NCBI GenBank assembly: GCA_018664485.1
Contig: JABJOE010000004.1
Span: 1-42,647, forward strand
Direction: 5' to 3'
Origin: Candidatus Uhrbacteria bacterium
Lineage (GTDB): Bacteria; Patescibacteriota; Patescibacteriia; UBA9934
DNA length: 42,647 bases
Shown one piece after another: positions 17,740-26,882 of this stretch. The notes beneath the pieces are model-generated. The model had not been told where the DNA came from. It was given only the letters and a program-made list of their open reading frames with translations, and did no database searches. A program made the translations under genes and the position numbers. The first letter of the stretch is position 1. Each line of letters begins with the position of its first letter.

Positions 17740-18588
17740 ATGAAAATACTTATTACTGGCGCTCAAGGAATGCTAGGCCGCGATATCATTGATGTTGCAA
17801 AAGCTGGTGGATACGAGGTGATCGCGACAGATCGTGATACTTTAGATATTACTGACGAGCATACCGTTCGCTCATTCGTTGAACGTGAACAGCCAAAATT
17901 GATTATAAATACAGCTGCGTATAATTTGGTAGATAAAGTTGAGGATCCGGCTATCTATCCGTTGGCTTTTGCTGTGAACAGTACAGGACCCGGCAATCTC
18001 GCAAAGGCTGCGAAGGATATGGGAGCAGCGTTGGTGCATTACAGTACGGACTATGTGTTTGCAGGCGACAAACCTGAAGGATATCTTGAGACTGATGATA
18101 CGAATCCGATTTCTAAATACGGAGAAACAAAAGCAGCTGGCGAAGAAGCTGTGCTTTCCGCCGGTGTACATGCATATGTTTGCCGATTAAGTAAGATATT
18201 CGGACGTCCTGGATTGAGCGAGGGGTCAAAAGAAAGTTTTGTAGCTTTGATGTTGCGTTTAGCGAAAGAAAAGCCACTTTTAAAAATAGTTGATGAAGAA
18301 GTTGGTTGTCCGACTTACACAAAAGACATTGCTATGGCGACGAAGTCTATGTTGGAGCGCATGACGGTGCCTGGCGTTTATCATATGGTTAACAGCGGGG
18401 AGGGTGTGACGTGGTACGGATTTGCAAAAGAATTTTTCGAGATTTCCGGCGTAACTACACCGTATGAAGCTGTGCCATCTTCAGCATTTCCACGGGATGC
18501 AAAGGCTCCGAAGTTTGCAGCACTTTTAAATACGAAGCTACCCGCGTTACGCCCCCGAGTTGATGCATTAAAAGATTTTCTAGGATAA
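17740..18588 (+). CDS. rfbD: dTDP-4-dehydrorhamnose reductase
   Basis: MKILITGAQGMLGRDI; INTAAYNLVDKVE; HYSTDYVFAGDKPEGY; YGETKAAGE. Confidence 0.92.
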   Translation: MKILITGAQGMLGRDIIDVAKAGGYEVIATDRDTLDITDEHTVRSFVEREQPKLIINTAAYNLVDKVEDPAIYPLAFAVNSTGPGNLAKAAKDMGAALVHYSTDYVFAGDKPEGYLETDDTNPISKYGETKAAGEEAVLSAGVHAYVCRLSKIFGRPGLSEGSKESFVALMLRLAKEKPLLKIVDEEVGCPTYTKDIAMATKSMLERMTVPGVYHMVNSGEGVTWYGFAKEFFEISGVTTPYEAVPSSAFPRDAKAPKFAALLNTKLPALRPRVDALKDFLG

Positions 18589-18604
18589 AGGCTTGAAATT
18601 ATTT

Positions 18605-18640
18605 AAACAACGGCACGTCTTGTACGTGTTGTTTTTTTGT
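18605..18640 (+). terminator. Intrinsic terminator after rfbD
   Basis: AACAACGGCACGT..ACGTGTTGTT imperfect stem followed by TTTTTTT. Confidence 0.7.
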
Positions 18641-18671
18641 GATAAAAAAATACCACCTATCTACAGGGGAG

Positions 18672-18944
18672 ATGGTTGTGAACGCAGCAGAGTATGGTCA
18701 TGTTTTCAGTGGAGGTAATCTGGACGGATATTCTGTCCAGAAATGGTGGAGTGCAGGTGTTGACTCGCCTTCGCTCATGACGGAGGGTCACCGTTATTTT
18801 CGAGATATGGCAGGTGCCGAATCCTGGGTGAGGGACGCTCCCGTAGAGCGTCGTATGACTGGAGAGGTGTTTGTATTGACCAGTGATGGCGTTAGCGGAA
18901 TCGTCTTTGGAGCTAAGTTTACCGAGGTTACAATTTCCAACTAG
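18672..18944 (+). CDS. Hypothetical protein (orphan)
   Basis: ORF between two terminator-like hairpins; the 18639 GTG lies in the terminator T-tract, so a downstream start (ATG 18672 or GTG 18678, after AGGGGAG) is preferred. Confidence 0.45.
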   Translation: MVVNAAEYGHVFSGGNLDGYSVQKWWSAGVDSPSLMTEGHRYFRDMAGAESWVRDAPVERRMTGEVFVLTSDGVSGIVFGAKFTEVTISN

Positions 18945-19043
18945 AGTTGACCGACTACAAATTCACGCTAGCACATCGTGCAGGTGAGGGTTGAACCGGT
19001 TTACAAAACTCGAGGCACAATCGCCTCAACTACGTTCTTGAAG

Positions 19044-19072
19044 GGCACCCCTCGGGTGTCCTTTTGTCATTT
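19044..19072. terminator. Terminator-like hairpin
   Basis: AAGGGCACCCCTCGGGTGTCCTTTT. Confidence 0.65.
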
Positions 19073-19086
19073 AGCAAAAATATCTG

Positions 19087-19416
19087 CTACTTAGCGTTAC
19101 TCTCATTAATTTGATCCCATTTCCAGTCTCGTCCTTCGTTTATTTTCATCTTTTTTGAGATCTCTTTTTCTATATCAATATCAAATACACCGCATAGATG
19201 TAGAACTCGTAAAATAATGTCTGCAAGCTCTTCATTGAAGCCGTCTTTTCCGTCAATGTTTTTATGACGATAAGCTGTATAAGCTTCTGTCACTTCTGAG
19301 TGCACTAGTGCCATTTTTTCAGCAACATTTATTTCGTTAGGCGTGGCGCCAAAACCTTTATCTCGAGCAAGTTGAAGTATGTTGTCTCTGATTTGGTTTA
19401 AGGTTGGTTGATTCAT
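19087..19416 (-). CDS. MazG-like nucleotide pyrophosphohydrolase
   Basis: EKMALVHSEVTEAYTAYR...FNEELADIILRVLHL acidic helices (EVxE..E..D). Confidence 0.85.
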   Translation of the reverse strand: MNQPTLNQIRDNILQLARDKGFGATPNEINVAEKMALVHSEVTEAYTAYRHKNIDGKDGFNEELADIILRVLHLCGVFDIDIEKEISKKMKINEGRDWKWDQINESNAK

Positions 19417-19434
19417 AGATCTTTTTTTTGTAAT

Positions 19435-20784
19435 TTACAGATCAAACAGGATCGTATCTTCCATTAGCGGTCGTTGATAAAAGCCAGACGCTCCATCTTT
19501 CTCTCCGTACAAATAAAGTGTCTCACCAGCGTCATCCATCCACCACTGCTCAACGTCGATATCGTCGAGTAGTGTTGTGATGAATCTATCTTCTGCAACG
19601 TACTTGTATTCATACGTCTGAATGTCAGCGGTGTCTTGTACGACAATATGCTGACCTATCGGATGCCACAGAACAGATTCGATTACTAAAGATTGTCGAG
19701 TTAAAAATGTAGTTTCGTTTGTATATGCGTTAAAGATATTTACTTCAGTACCGTCGCTATATACTAAAAGATTTTGTTCGGAGAGCCAGTCATAGCTTGT
19801 CGCTTTACGTCGAAGAAGAAGTGGCTCGTCAGAGTGAATTTCTAAAAGAAATATTTCGTCTCGGTCATTCCGCAGAAGTAGGAACGATCCATCACGCATA
19901 AGTAGTGTGTACTCGTCGCTTGGCAGGAGCGCTAGAACCGTTTTCTCCCCATCAATGATTTGCTGTACTTCAGTTTGCGATCCGTTGTCGGCCAAACTTA
20001 GAATGCTCGCATCAAGTGAGATTGAATCCGCATCAGTCTCTTGAATCTTTGCGGAGTCACCTGAGATAAGATCATGCTGAGCAATTCCGTTGATCGTTCT
20101 TATATAGAGAACATGATCTGTACTTGGATGCCAGGTGATGTCTGACACATCCGGAGCTGTAATTGTAATATCCAAAATTTCTCCAGATGCTGTATATACA
20201 TTCGGTTCAATCCCTTCTTGGAATAGTGCGAGGTATCCACCAGACGCAGACCAAAGTAGCTCGGGTTCCACAGCGTCGGTAACTGAAATGGATTGACTGA
20301 TAAGTTGGTGCTCGCGCGACGCAAGATCATACAGCCAAAGCTCACTCCATCCAGACTGTTGTACGAGGTATGCTAGAAGACCACCGCTAGGGTGCACGCT
20401 CAGCGATTGAATGTCTCTATTGAAGTGATTTTCGGCTTCAGAGTCTAGAAATAGAATAATATTTTGTAGGCTGACTGTTTGTCCGCTTTCAACCTCAACG
20501 ATACCTTCCCATGGAATGTAAGATTCTTTTTCAAGGCCTACGGTGTATTTTGCAGGTAGGAGCTGTTTGAATACATGTGTTGTTTTTTCTTGCGTATCCT
20601 CTCCGTCAAGCAATATAGACGCACTACGAGGTGCGCTCGAGATGGAAATCACCCCGGTACGGATAACATGGCCATTTTTCAAGTTTAGTCTATATCCAGC
20701 GGTATATAGCACAAGAAGCGGTCCAATCACAAAAAATGAGACCACAAATAGCCAAAAGATGATTCTTCGTAAATATACAGGCAT
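19435..20784 (-). CDS. PEGA-domain / WD40-like beta-propeller membrane-anchored protein
   Basis: N-terminal TM; ISSAPRSASILLDGEDTQEKTTHVFKQLLPAKYTVGLEKESYIPWEG (PEGA); repeated propeller-like blades. Confidence 0.75.
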   Translation of the reverse strand: MPVYLRRIIFWLFVVSFFVIGPLLVLYTAGYRLNLKNGHVIRTGVISISSAPRSASILLDGEDTQEKTTHVFKQLLPAKYTVGLEKESYIPWEGIVEVESGQTVSLQNIILFLDSEAENHFNRDIQSLSVHPSGGLLAYLVQQSGWSELWLYDLASREHQLISQSISVTDAVEPELLWSASGGYLALFQEGIEPNVYTASGEILDITITAPDVSDITWHPSTDHVLYIRTINGIAQHDLISGDSAKIQETDADSISLDASILSLADNGSQTEVQQIIDGEKTVLALLPSDEYTLLMRDGSFLLLRNDRDEIFLLEIHSDEPLLLRRKATSYDWLSEQNLLVYSDGTEVNIFNAYTNETTFLTRQSLVIESVLWHPIGQHIVVQDTADIQTYEYKYVAEDRFITTLLDDIDVEQWWMDDAGETLYLYGEKDGASGFYQRPLMEDTILFDL

Positions 20785-20853
20785 ATCGGCTGAACCATAA
20801 CGGTATTTGCCAACAAAAACAAGCTCAGACAGTAATTACGTATATGTGGTAGA

Positions 20854-22119
20854 ATGAGGTCATTTCAGGCTGCAAACGAGATTTTTACAAATTGTCATAT
20901 GAAAAAGTTCAATCGCAAGCATATTTGGATTTCCAGCGTTATTCTGGGCCTTGTTTTGCTGACCGGTACTTTCTACGCCGGGTTGTTTGTGGGGGTGCTG
21001 CAGTCAACTGGTGACGGTGCGCAGGATGGTGAGGTGGAGGTTGTTAATCAGACACGATTCTTTGATCGTGCAGATGATATTGATTTTGGAAATTTTTGGG
21101 AAGTTTGGGATTTGGTTCAAGATGTTTACTATCAGCCAATTGATGAGTCGGATTTGTACTATGGAGCGATGCAGGGAATGGTTTGGGGATTGGATGATCC
21201 GTATACCGTGTTTTTCCCACCGGCTGAAGCTGAAGAATTCGACAATGAGCTCGATGGAGTATTCTACGGAATTGGAGCTGAGATTGGGAAGAAAGAAAAC
21301 GAGATCGTTGTCATTGCGCCGTTGTCAGGTTCTCCGGCGGAAGCTGCGGGACTCATGGCGGGTGACGCAATATGGTACGTTGATGATACTGAGATCTTTG
21401 ACTATAGCGTGAATGCTGCCGTCATGATTATCCGCGGGGAGATTGGGACGGAGGTTGTGCTTACGGTTTCTCGTGAAGGTGCCGATGAGTTGATTGAAAT
21501 TCCTATTGTCCGTGATGAGATCCAAATAAGTAGCGTTGAATGGGAGATTCGCGATGACGGAATCGCTGTCATTGAGATTTCCATGTTCAACGGTGAGACT
21601 ACGGACTTGTTTACCCAAGCTGTGCGCGAGGCGTTGGCAGCGGGCGTGGATGGTTTGATTGTTGACCTGCGTAATGATCCGGGAGGATTACTCACAGCAG
21701 CTATCAACGTGTCTGGATTCTGGGTTGATGATATGCCTGTCGTGCAACAGCGTGTTGGCAGTGATGTTGAATCTTACTCTGCTACTGGAAACTCATGGCT
21801 TTCTGACATGGATACAGTCGTTCTGGTAAACGGTGGATCAGCGTCGGCATCTGAGATTTTGGCTGGTGCTTTGCAAGACTATGGTTATGCTACGGTTATC
21901 GGTGAACAGACATACGGTAAGGGATCTGTGCAGGAATATTACGATCTGCCAGATGGGTCTGCTGTGAAGATAACGGTCGCAGAGTGGCTTACACCGCTTG
22001 GGCGATCGATAAACGAGGTAGGTATTACTCCAGATATTGAAATTGAATTTACCATTGATGATTATGAGGCGGGTGAGACGCCACAAATCGACGCGGCGAT
22101 CGATTTCCTCGCGCAGTAA
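20854..22119 (+). CDS. S41 carboxyl-terminal processing protease with PDZ (likely start ATG 20899)
   Basis: PDZ (PLSGSPAEAAGLMAGDAIWYVDD); DLRNDPGGLL; GGSASASEILAGALQDYGYATVIGEQTYGKGSVQ Ser/Lys dyad. Confidence 0.93.
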   Translation: MRSFQAANEIFTNCHMKKFNRKHIWISSVILGLVLLTGTFYAGLFVGVLQSTGDGAQDGEVEVVNQTRFFDRADDIDFGNFWEVWDLVQDVYYQPIDESDLYYGAMQGMVWGLDDPYTVFFPPAEAEEFDNELDGVFYGIGAEIGKKENEIVVIAPLSGSPAEAAGLMAGDAIWYVDDTEIFDYSVNAAVMIIRGEIGTEVVLTVSREGADELIEIPIVRDEIQISSVEWEIRDDGIAVIEISMFNGETTDLFTQAVREALAAGVDGLIVDLRNDPGGLLTAAINVSGFWVDDMPVVQQRVGSDVESYSATGNSWLSDMDTVVLVNGGSASASEILAGALQDYGYATVIGEQTYGKGSVQEYYDLPDGSAVKITVAEWLTPLGRSINEVGITPDIEIEFTIDDYEAGETPQIDAAIDFLAQ

Positions 22120-22594
22120 AGGGCGCAAGGAGCAACATCGTACAGAAGTCTCTGCAGGAGGGATTGTTTTTCGGCGTTCTAAAAATGGCGTGTCTATAGC
22201 AATGTTGAAAGACTCATACGGACGTTGGACTTTTCCAAAGGGACATTTGGATGAAGGGGAGACTACGCGTCAGGCCGCTATTCGTGAAATTGAAGAAGAA
22301 ATTGGATTGGGTAGTTTAAGGGCGGTCGCAAAACTTGGAACGATTGATATTTGGTTCCGAGATCGATTTAAGTTTAAAGGAAAGCTGATCCACAAATATA
22401 TACATTACTTTTTGTTTGAAGCTGTAGGCGACACAAAGCTTCGTAAATTAGAAAATACAGACAAGGATAGTGAAAAGATTCATGCGGTTGCTTGGATTCC
22501 AGTGAAGACTTTACGTCGGAAATCTAGTTACCAGGATTTGATTCCAATTGTTGATCGCGCGCTTATGGTCCTAGAAGGGCGAGGTTGGGTTTAG
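22037..22594 (+). CDS. NUDIX hydrolase (start uncertain; internal ATG 22064 possible)
   Basis: Nudix box GHLDEGETTRQAAIREIEEEIG; overlaps 3' end of S41 gene out of frame. Confidence 0.88.
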   Translation: MKLNLPLMIMRRVRRHKSTRRSISSRSKGRKEQHRTEVSAGGIVFRRSKNGVSIAMLKDSYGRWTFPKGHLDEGETTRQAAIREIEEEIGLGSLRAVAKLGTIDIWFRDRFKFKGKLIHKYIHYFLFEAVGDTKLRKLENTDKDSEKIHAVAWIPVKTLRRKSSYQDLIPIVDRALMVLEGRGWV

Positions 22595-22675
22595 TTTTTT
22601 TAGTAAGCTATCGCTTAACATCATTTTGTCTTTTGCAAGTAACCTTGCAGTATTGACGGTGGCTACCGTCGGGAG

Positions 22676-22727
22676 CCATACTTTTCTTTGCTGACCCAAA
22701 GTAAAGTATGCAAAAGAAAAGGTCTAC
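22676..22727. repeat. Imperfect palindromic intergenic element
   Basis: CATACTTTTCTTTGctgacCCAAAGTAAAGTATGCAAAAGAAAA. Confidence 0.65.
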
Positions 22728-22991
22728 ACTGGTCCGCGCGGCCATCGCTTTTCAATCCGGCCTTCAGTCAAATCTTTTGTCTGAAAGCTACTTTCGCCGA
22801 TTTGACGGGCGGACTGCTTTTCACGTAACAACCAAAAAGATGACGAATTGAATCAGGACAATGGTTGTTCGGAGGGATCGAACAAAACAGAAACCGCCCC
22901 GACCAAGAGATCGAGGCGATCTTTGATTTCGGGACGGACGTGTTCACTCGCCGGCGTCAGCATCTTGCTCATCTTCGCCGTTGTCGACTGG

Positions 22992-23492
22992 CTAGTCGCT
23001 TCTTGTGGCTGGCTTGAGATCCCACCATTCAGGTCCATTGCGTGGGTAGTTGTGACGCCAGGTGCGACATCCATGGTCTTTCTCGCACGCGACTACGAAT
23101 TGCGGCGCCACACCAATGATCCACTCTGCGATATCTTCGTTACTTCGCGTAAGCCCGGCGCAGCTAGCCTCTCTGTGGGTGATATCCGGCATTCGAGTGC
23201 AGGCGTAGAGATCTCTGAGTTCAGTGTTGGTCATCCAACCGCATGCGCTCTTGAAATCTCCGATTGAGCCAAGATTGCGACCAAGCTGTTCGTACTGACG
23301 GAATACGCAGTCCTTGTCAGCTTTCTCAGCAGCCTGTTGGACTTGCTCTGGCGTCGGCGCGGCTTCGTCAGCCGATTTCTTGGCGACGTACCTCCACAGT
23401 GTCACACAGGCCATGAATAGGAATGCTGCCAACATAAGTGCCTTGAACCACTTTGGCATTGGAAAGGCGGAACTTGCTTGGTTTTGCGTCAT
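22992..23492 (-). CDS. GC-rich foreign-looking protein with N-terminal signal anchor, unknown
   Basis: RBS GGAG upstream of ATG; MPKWFKALMLAAFLFMACVTLWRYV TM; Cys-containing C-terminal region; own promoter. Confidence 0.7.
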   Translation of the reverse strand: MTQNQASSAFPMPKWFKALMLAAFLFMACVTLWRYVAKKSADEAAPTPEQVQQAAEKADKDCVFRQYEQLGRNLGSIGDFKSACGWMTNTELRDLYACTRMPDITHREASCAGLTRSNEDIAEWIIGVAPQFVVACEKDHGCRTWRHNYPRNGPEWWDLKPATRSD

Positions 23493-23501
23493 CGAATCTC
23501 C

Positions 23502-23551
23502 ATGGTTGACGACGCTTCAAACTAGCTTAAATAGCCTATTTCGTCAACCAT
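23502..23551. promoter_or_regulatory. 11-bp perfect inverted repeat embedding a minus-strand promoter
   Basis: ATGGTTGACGA (23502-23512) / TCGTCAACCAT (23541-23551); minus-strand -35 TTGACG (rc 23542-23547), 17-nt spacer, -10 TAGTTT (rc 23519-23524). Confidence 0.65.
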
Positions 23552-23580
23552 TTGATCCAAAATGCCCGATCGGGTAAAAT
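23552..23580 (+). promoter_or_regulatory. Putative sigma70 promoter for rplI
   Basis: TTGATC (23552-23557), 17 nt, TAAAAT (23575-23580), 8 nt before rplI ATG. Confidence 0.55.
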
Positions 23581-23588
23581 AGCGTCGT

Positions 23589-24026
23589 ATGAAAGTTATT
23601 CTCTTAGAAGATGTAAAATCCCAAGGAAAGGAAGGGGACGTGGTTGAAGTGAGTGAGGGGTATGCTCGTAATTTTTTGTACCCGCAGCATTTGGCTATTG
23701 AGGTTACGCCTCAAATCCTTGCTGAACGTGCAGCAAAAGCGAAGTCTGAGGCGAATAAGTCCCGCAAAGACGATAAGTCTGCTCGCAAGCTTGCTGCATC
23801 TGTGGATGGTTCAGAGGTTATCATCAAAGCAAAAGCGGATGGTGGATCGCTCTATGCTTCCGTGACAGCATCAGACATTGCAAAGGAGCTAAAAAGCCAG
23901 GGCTACAAAGTGAAGAAAGATCAAATTCAATTCGAAGGTACAAAAGAGGTTGGGGCCTCTGAGGTTACGGTCTCATTTCCAAATGCGTACGATGTGACTA
24001 TTACGCTCATCGTTGAAGCAAAATAA
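23589..24026 (+). CDS. rplI: 50S ribosomal protein L9
   Basis: [36 protein letters not shown]. Confidence 0.95.
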   Translation: MKVILLEDVKSQGKEGDVVEVSEGYARNFLYPQHLAIEVTPQILAERAAKAKSEANKSRKDDKSARKLAASVDGSEVIIKAKADGGSLYASVTASDIAKELKSQGYKVKKDQIQFEGTKEVGASEVTVSFPNAYDVTITLIVEAK

Positions 24027-24056
24027 GAAGGCAGCCCTCCGGGGCTGTCTTTGATG
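24027..24056 (+). terminator. Intrinsic terminator after rplI
   Basis: GGCAGCCCTCCGGGGCTGTCTTT. Confidence 0.7.
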
Positions 24057-24098
24057 TAGGAGAAAATAATCCAAATACCTTAGTCCTAAAGTTCTAGT

Positions 24099-25721
24099 AT
24101 GGAACACAAATATTTATTTATAGTTGGTGGAGTAATGAGTGGTGTTGGGAAAGGTACATCAAGTGCTGCTCTTGGGCTTACTATCAAGGCAAAGGGGTAT
24201 AGCGTGACTGCAATTAAGATCGATCCGTACGTTAACGTTGACGCTGGAACGATGAACCCTGTGGAGCATGGAGAGGTTTTTGTGACGGTTGACGGAGATG
24301 AAACCGATCAGGACATTGGAACTTACGAACGGTATTTAGACGTTGATATAACGCGAATGAATTACATGACGACTGGTCGTGTTTATCAGTCCGTCATTGA
24401 ACGCGAGCGTAACCTTGAATACGGAGGAAAGTGTGTTGAGGTTGTACCCGACGTTCCTGAAGAAGTTATAAGACGCATCAAGGCTGCTGCCGCACAGGCG
24501 GAGGCTGATGTTACATTGATCGAGGTCGGTGGAACCGTCGGTGAGTATCAGAATATTTTGTTTTTGGAAGCTGCACGCATGATGTATGCGGAGAATCCTG
24601 ACGCCGTGCAATTCTGTTTGGTAAGTTATTTACCTGTTCCTCCATCAATTGGAGAGATGAAGACAAAGCCAACTCAGTACGCTGTTCGAACATTGAACTC
24701 GGCAGGTATTCAGCCTGATTTTGTTATTGGTCGTTCTACTATCCCGATGGATGGCCCTCGAAAGAAAAAGATTGCTCGTTTCTGCAGTGTTCCAGAAGAG
24801 CATATTATCGGAGCTGCTGACGTAAAATCTATTTACGATATTCCCGACATGTTCGAAGAGCAAGGGTTTGCAGACTCTGTTTTGAAAGGATTTGACTTGG
24901 AGGCTAAGAAAAATGACTTGTCAGAGTGGAAGAGTTTTACAGAGAAGGTGAAGGGCGCAACAGAGACTGTAAAGATTGGTGTTGCTGGAAAATATTTCTC
25001 AACTGGAAGCTTTACTCTGTCAGATGCGTACATATCAGTACTTGAAGCTATTAAGCATGCGGCAGCAGATCAAGGTGTTAAGGCTGATATTGAGTGGTTA
25101 AATTCCGAGGAGTACGAGAAGGATCCTGAAAAATTGAAAGAGCTTGAATCGTTTGATGGATTGCTTATTCCTGGAGGATTTGGTTCTCGTGGAATCGAAG
25201 GGAAGATAAAGATCATCGAGGTATGTCGAGAAAAGAATATTCCGTATTTTGGTATTTGTTACGGTATGCAATGTGCTGTTATTGAGTACGCCCGAAATAT
25301 ATTAGGCCACAAGGATGCTCACACAACAGAGATAGATGAGGGAACTTCGCATCCTGTTGTAGATGTTATGGAAGAGCAGAAAATCAAATTGGCTAAAGAT
25401 GAATATGGTGGGACTATGCGGCTTGGGTCGTATGATTGTGATTTGATGGAGGGTACACAGTCACATAAGTGGTATAAGGAAGACAAGATTTCGGAACGTC
25501 ATCGTCATCGATATGAATTTAACAATGAGTACCGAGAAGAGCTTGTTGGCAAGGGGTTGGTTGTAGCTGGTGTGAACCCGAAACAAGATCTTGTTGAAAT
25601 TGTAGAGTTGAAAGATCATCCGTTTTTTGTGGGAGTACAGTTTCATCCAGAATTTCAGAGTAGGCCCTTGTCGCCTCATCCGTTGTTCTGCGGATTTATA
25701 AACGCCGCGAAGAATAAATAA
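24099..25721 (+). CDS. pyrG: CTP synthase
   Basis: KYLFIVGGVMSGVGKGTSSAALG; glutamine amidotransferase FGICYGMQCAVIEYARN, GVQFHPEFQSRP. Confidence 0.97.
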   Translation: MEHKYLFIVGGVMSGVGKGTSSAALGLTIKAKGYSVTAIKIDPYVNVDAGTMNPVEHGEVFVTVDGDETDQDIGTYERYLDVDITRMNYMTTGRVYQSVIERERNLEYGGKCVEVVPDVPEEVIRRIKAAAAQAEADVTLIEVGGTVGEYQNILFLEAARMMYAENPDAVQFCLVSYLPVPPSIGEMKTKPTQYAVRTLNSAGIQPDFVIGRSTIPMDGPRKKKIARFCSVPEEHIIGAADVKSIYDIPDMFEEQGFADSVLKGFDLEAKKNDLSEWKSFTEKVKGATETVKIGVAGKYFSTGSFTLSDAYISVLEAIKHAAADQGVKADIEWLNSEEYEKDPEKLKELESFDGLLIPGGFGSRGIEGKIKIIEVCREKNIPYFGICYGMQCAVIEYARNILGHKDAHTTEIDEGTSHPVVDVMEEQKIKLAKDEYGGTMRLGSYDCDLMEGTQSHKWYKEDKISERHRHRYEFNNEYREELVGKGLVVAGVNPKQDLVEIVELKDHPFFVGVQFHPEFQSRPLSPHPLFCGFINAAKNK

Positions 25722-25734
25722 GTATCTTAGAAAT

Positions 25735-25768
25735 AAAAAAAACAGGACCTTGCGGCCCTGTTTTTTTG
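25735..25768. terminator. Bidirectional terminator between pyrG and rpmA
   Basis: AAAAAAAACAGGaccttgcggCCCTGTTTTTTT. Confidence 0.85.
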
Positions 25769-25775
25769 AACTCTC

Positions 25776-26048
25776 TTATCCAACGTTCACGAATGTTCGT
25801 CGTTTGAGATTTCCTGTGAAGTTCGGCATCATCTTTTTTGAAAAGTTTACAGTTCCGTCAACTGCAGCATATAGCGTGTCGTCTTTACCGATTCGGACAT
25901 TTACTCCAGGTCGGTACTTCGTTCCACGCTGGCGAACTAAAATCTGACCAGCCGCAACGGGCTGACCGGCAGTCTTCTTCAGACCAAGTCGTTTTGCTTT
26001 GGAATCTCGACCATTACTGGTGGATCCCTGGGCTTTCTTATGTGCCAT
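25776..26048 (-). CDS. rpmA: 50S ribosomal protein L27
   Basis: [48 protein letters not shown]. Confidence 0.96.
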   Translation of the reverse strand: MAHKKAQGSTSNGRDSKAKRLGLKKTAGQPVAAGQILVRQRGTKYRPGVNVRIGKDDTLYAAVDGTVNFSKKMMPNFTGNLKRRTFVNVG

Positions 26049-26206
26049 AGTGGCTCAAAGCTTACGGGCGGCTCATACAGCTGTTACAAGTGGAGCCTTT
26101 TACTGGCGAAATATTAGCGTATTGTAGCAAAACAGTCAAGCCCGATATGTTAACAGAGGGTGTATTTAGTAGTCAATTAGGTGTAAAAGCGGTATGATTC
26201 GCGCGT

Positions 26207-26479
26207 ATGGCTTCTCAAAAAGAAGAAATTGAGCAGATTTTAGATGAAATTAGGCCTCAGCTAGCTCGCCATCAAGGTGGCGTTGAGTTGGTTTCATTTG
26301 ATGAGAAGGAGAAAGTTGTTTCGCTTAAAATGGAAGGGGCATGCGTCGGATGCGCTCTAAGTCAGATGACGATGAAGGCTGGAATCGAGGGTGTCATTCG
26401 AGGGAAGTTTCCAGATGTCACGGTTGTAGACGTGTCAGATCATAGCTCAGGAAAAAATCCATTCTATGAAAATAAGTAA
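26207..26479 (+). CDS. NifU C-terminal-domain-like Fe-S scaffold protein
   Basis: LDEIRPQLARHQGGVELV...GACVGCALSQMTMKAGIE (CxxC). Confidence 0.92.
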   Translation: MASQKEEIEQILDEIRPQLARHQGGVELVSFDEKEKVVSLKMEGACVGCALSQMTMKAGIEGVIRGKFPDVTVVDVSDHSSGKNPFYENK

Positions 26480-26876
26480 AAGTTTTAACGCGTGGCGGAA
26501 GCAGATGAAGAAGGCTGTCAAAGACATGTCTTCAAAACGTTTGTTTAAAATTCTGATACCGGTATCAATCGTATTTTTTATATTGGGTCTGATCGTCCCA
26601 TATCTGTATCTTTATCCAGAAGCCGGAGAGCAGATTGCCGTCCCACTACATTACAATATTCATTTCGGTGTGGATTTATTTGGTAGACCGTGGCGTGTTT
26701 TCGCGCCGTCGATCGTAGGTTTGTCTGTGCTGGTTGTTAATTTGATATTTGCCGTTACTCTTTGGAATAGGTCACGCATATTAAGCTACGGGCTTTTGTG
26801 TGCGACTGCGGTGATAGAAATAATATTATTTACAGCAAGCGCATTTGTAACTCTCCTTGTTCTTAGTTATCTCTAG
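26466..26876 (+). CDS. Small membrane protein, unknown
   Basis: Three hydrophobic helices; overlaps NifU-like gene. Confidence 0.65.
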   Translation: MKISKSFNAWRKQMKKAVKDMSSKRLFKILIPVSIVFFILGLIVPYLYLYPEAGEQIAVPLHYNIHFGVDLFGRPWRVFAPSIVGLSVLVVNLIFAVTLWNRSRILSYGLLCATAVIEIILFTASAFVTLLVLSYL

Positions 26877-26882
26877 TATTTT

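Noticed and set aside
22848-23267. 139-aa plus-strand ORF in the GC-rich island
   Set aside because: Antisense to the 166-aa minus-strand ORF, which has an RBS, promoter and TM signal; no support for the plus frame.
25838-26050. Plus-strand ORFs over rpmA (25750-25947, 25838-26050)
   Set aside because: Antisense to unmistakable ribosomal protein L27.
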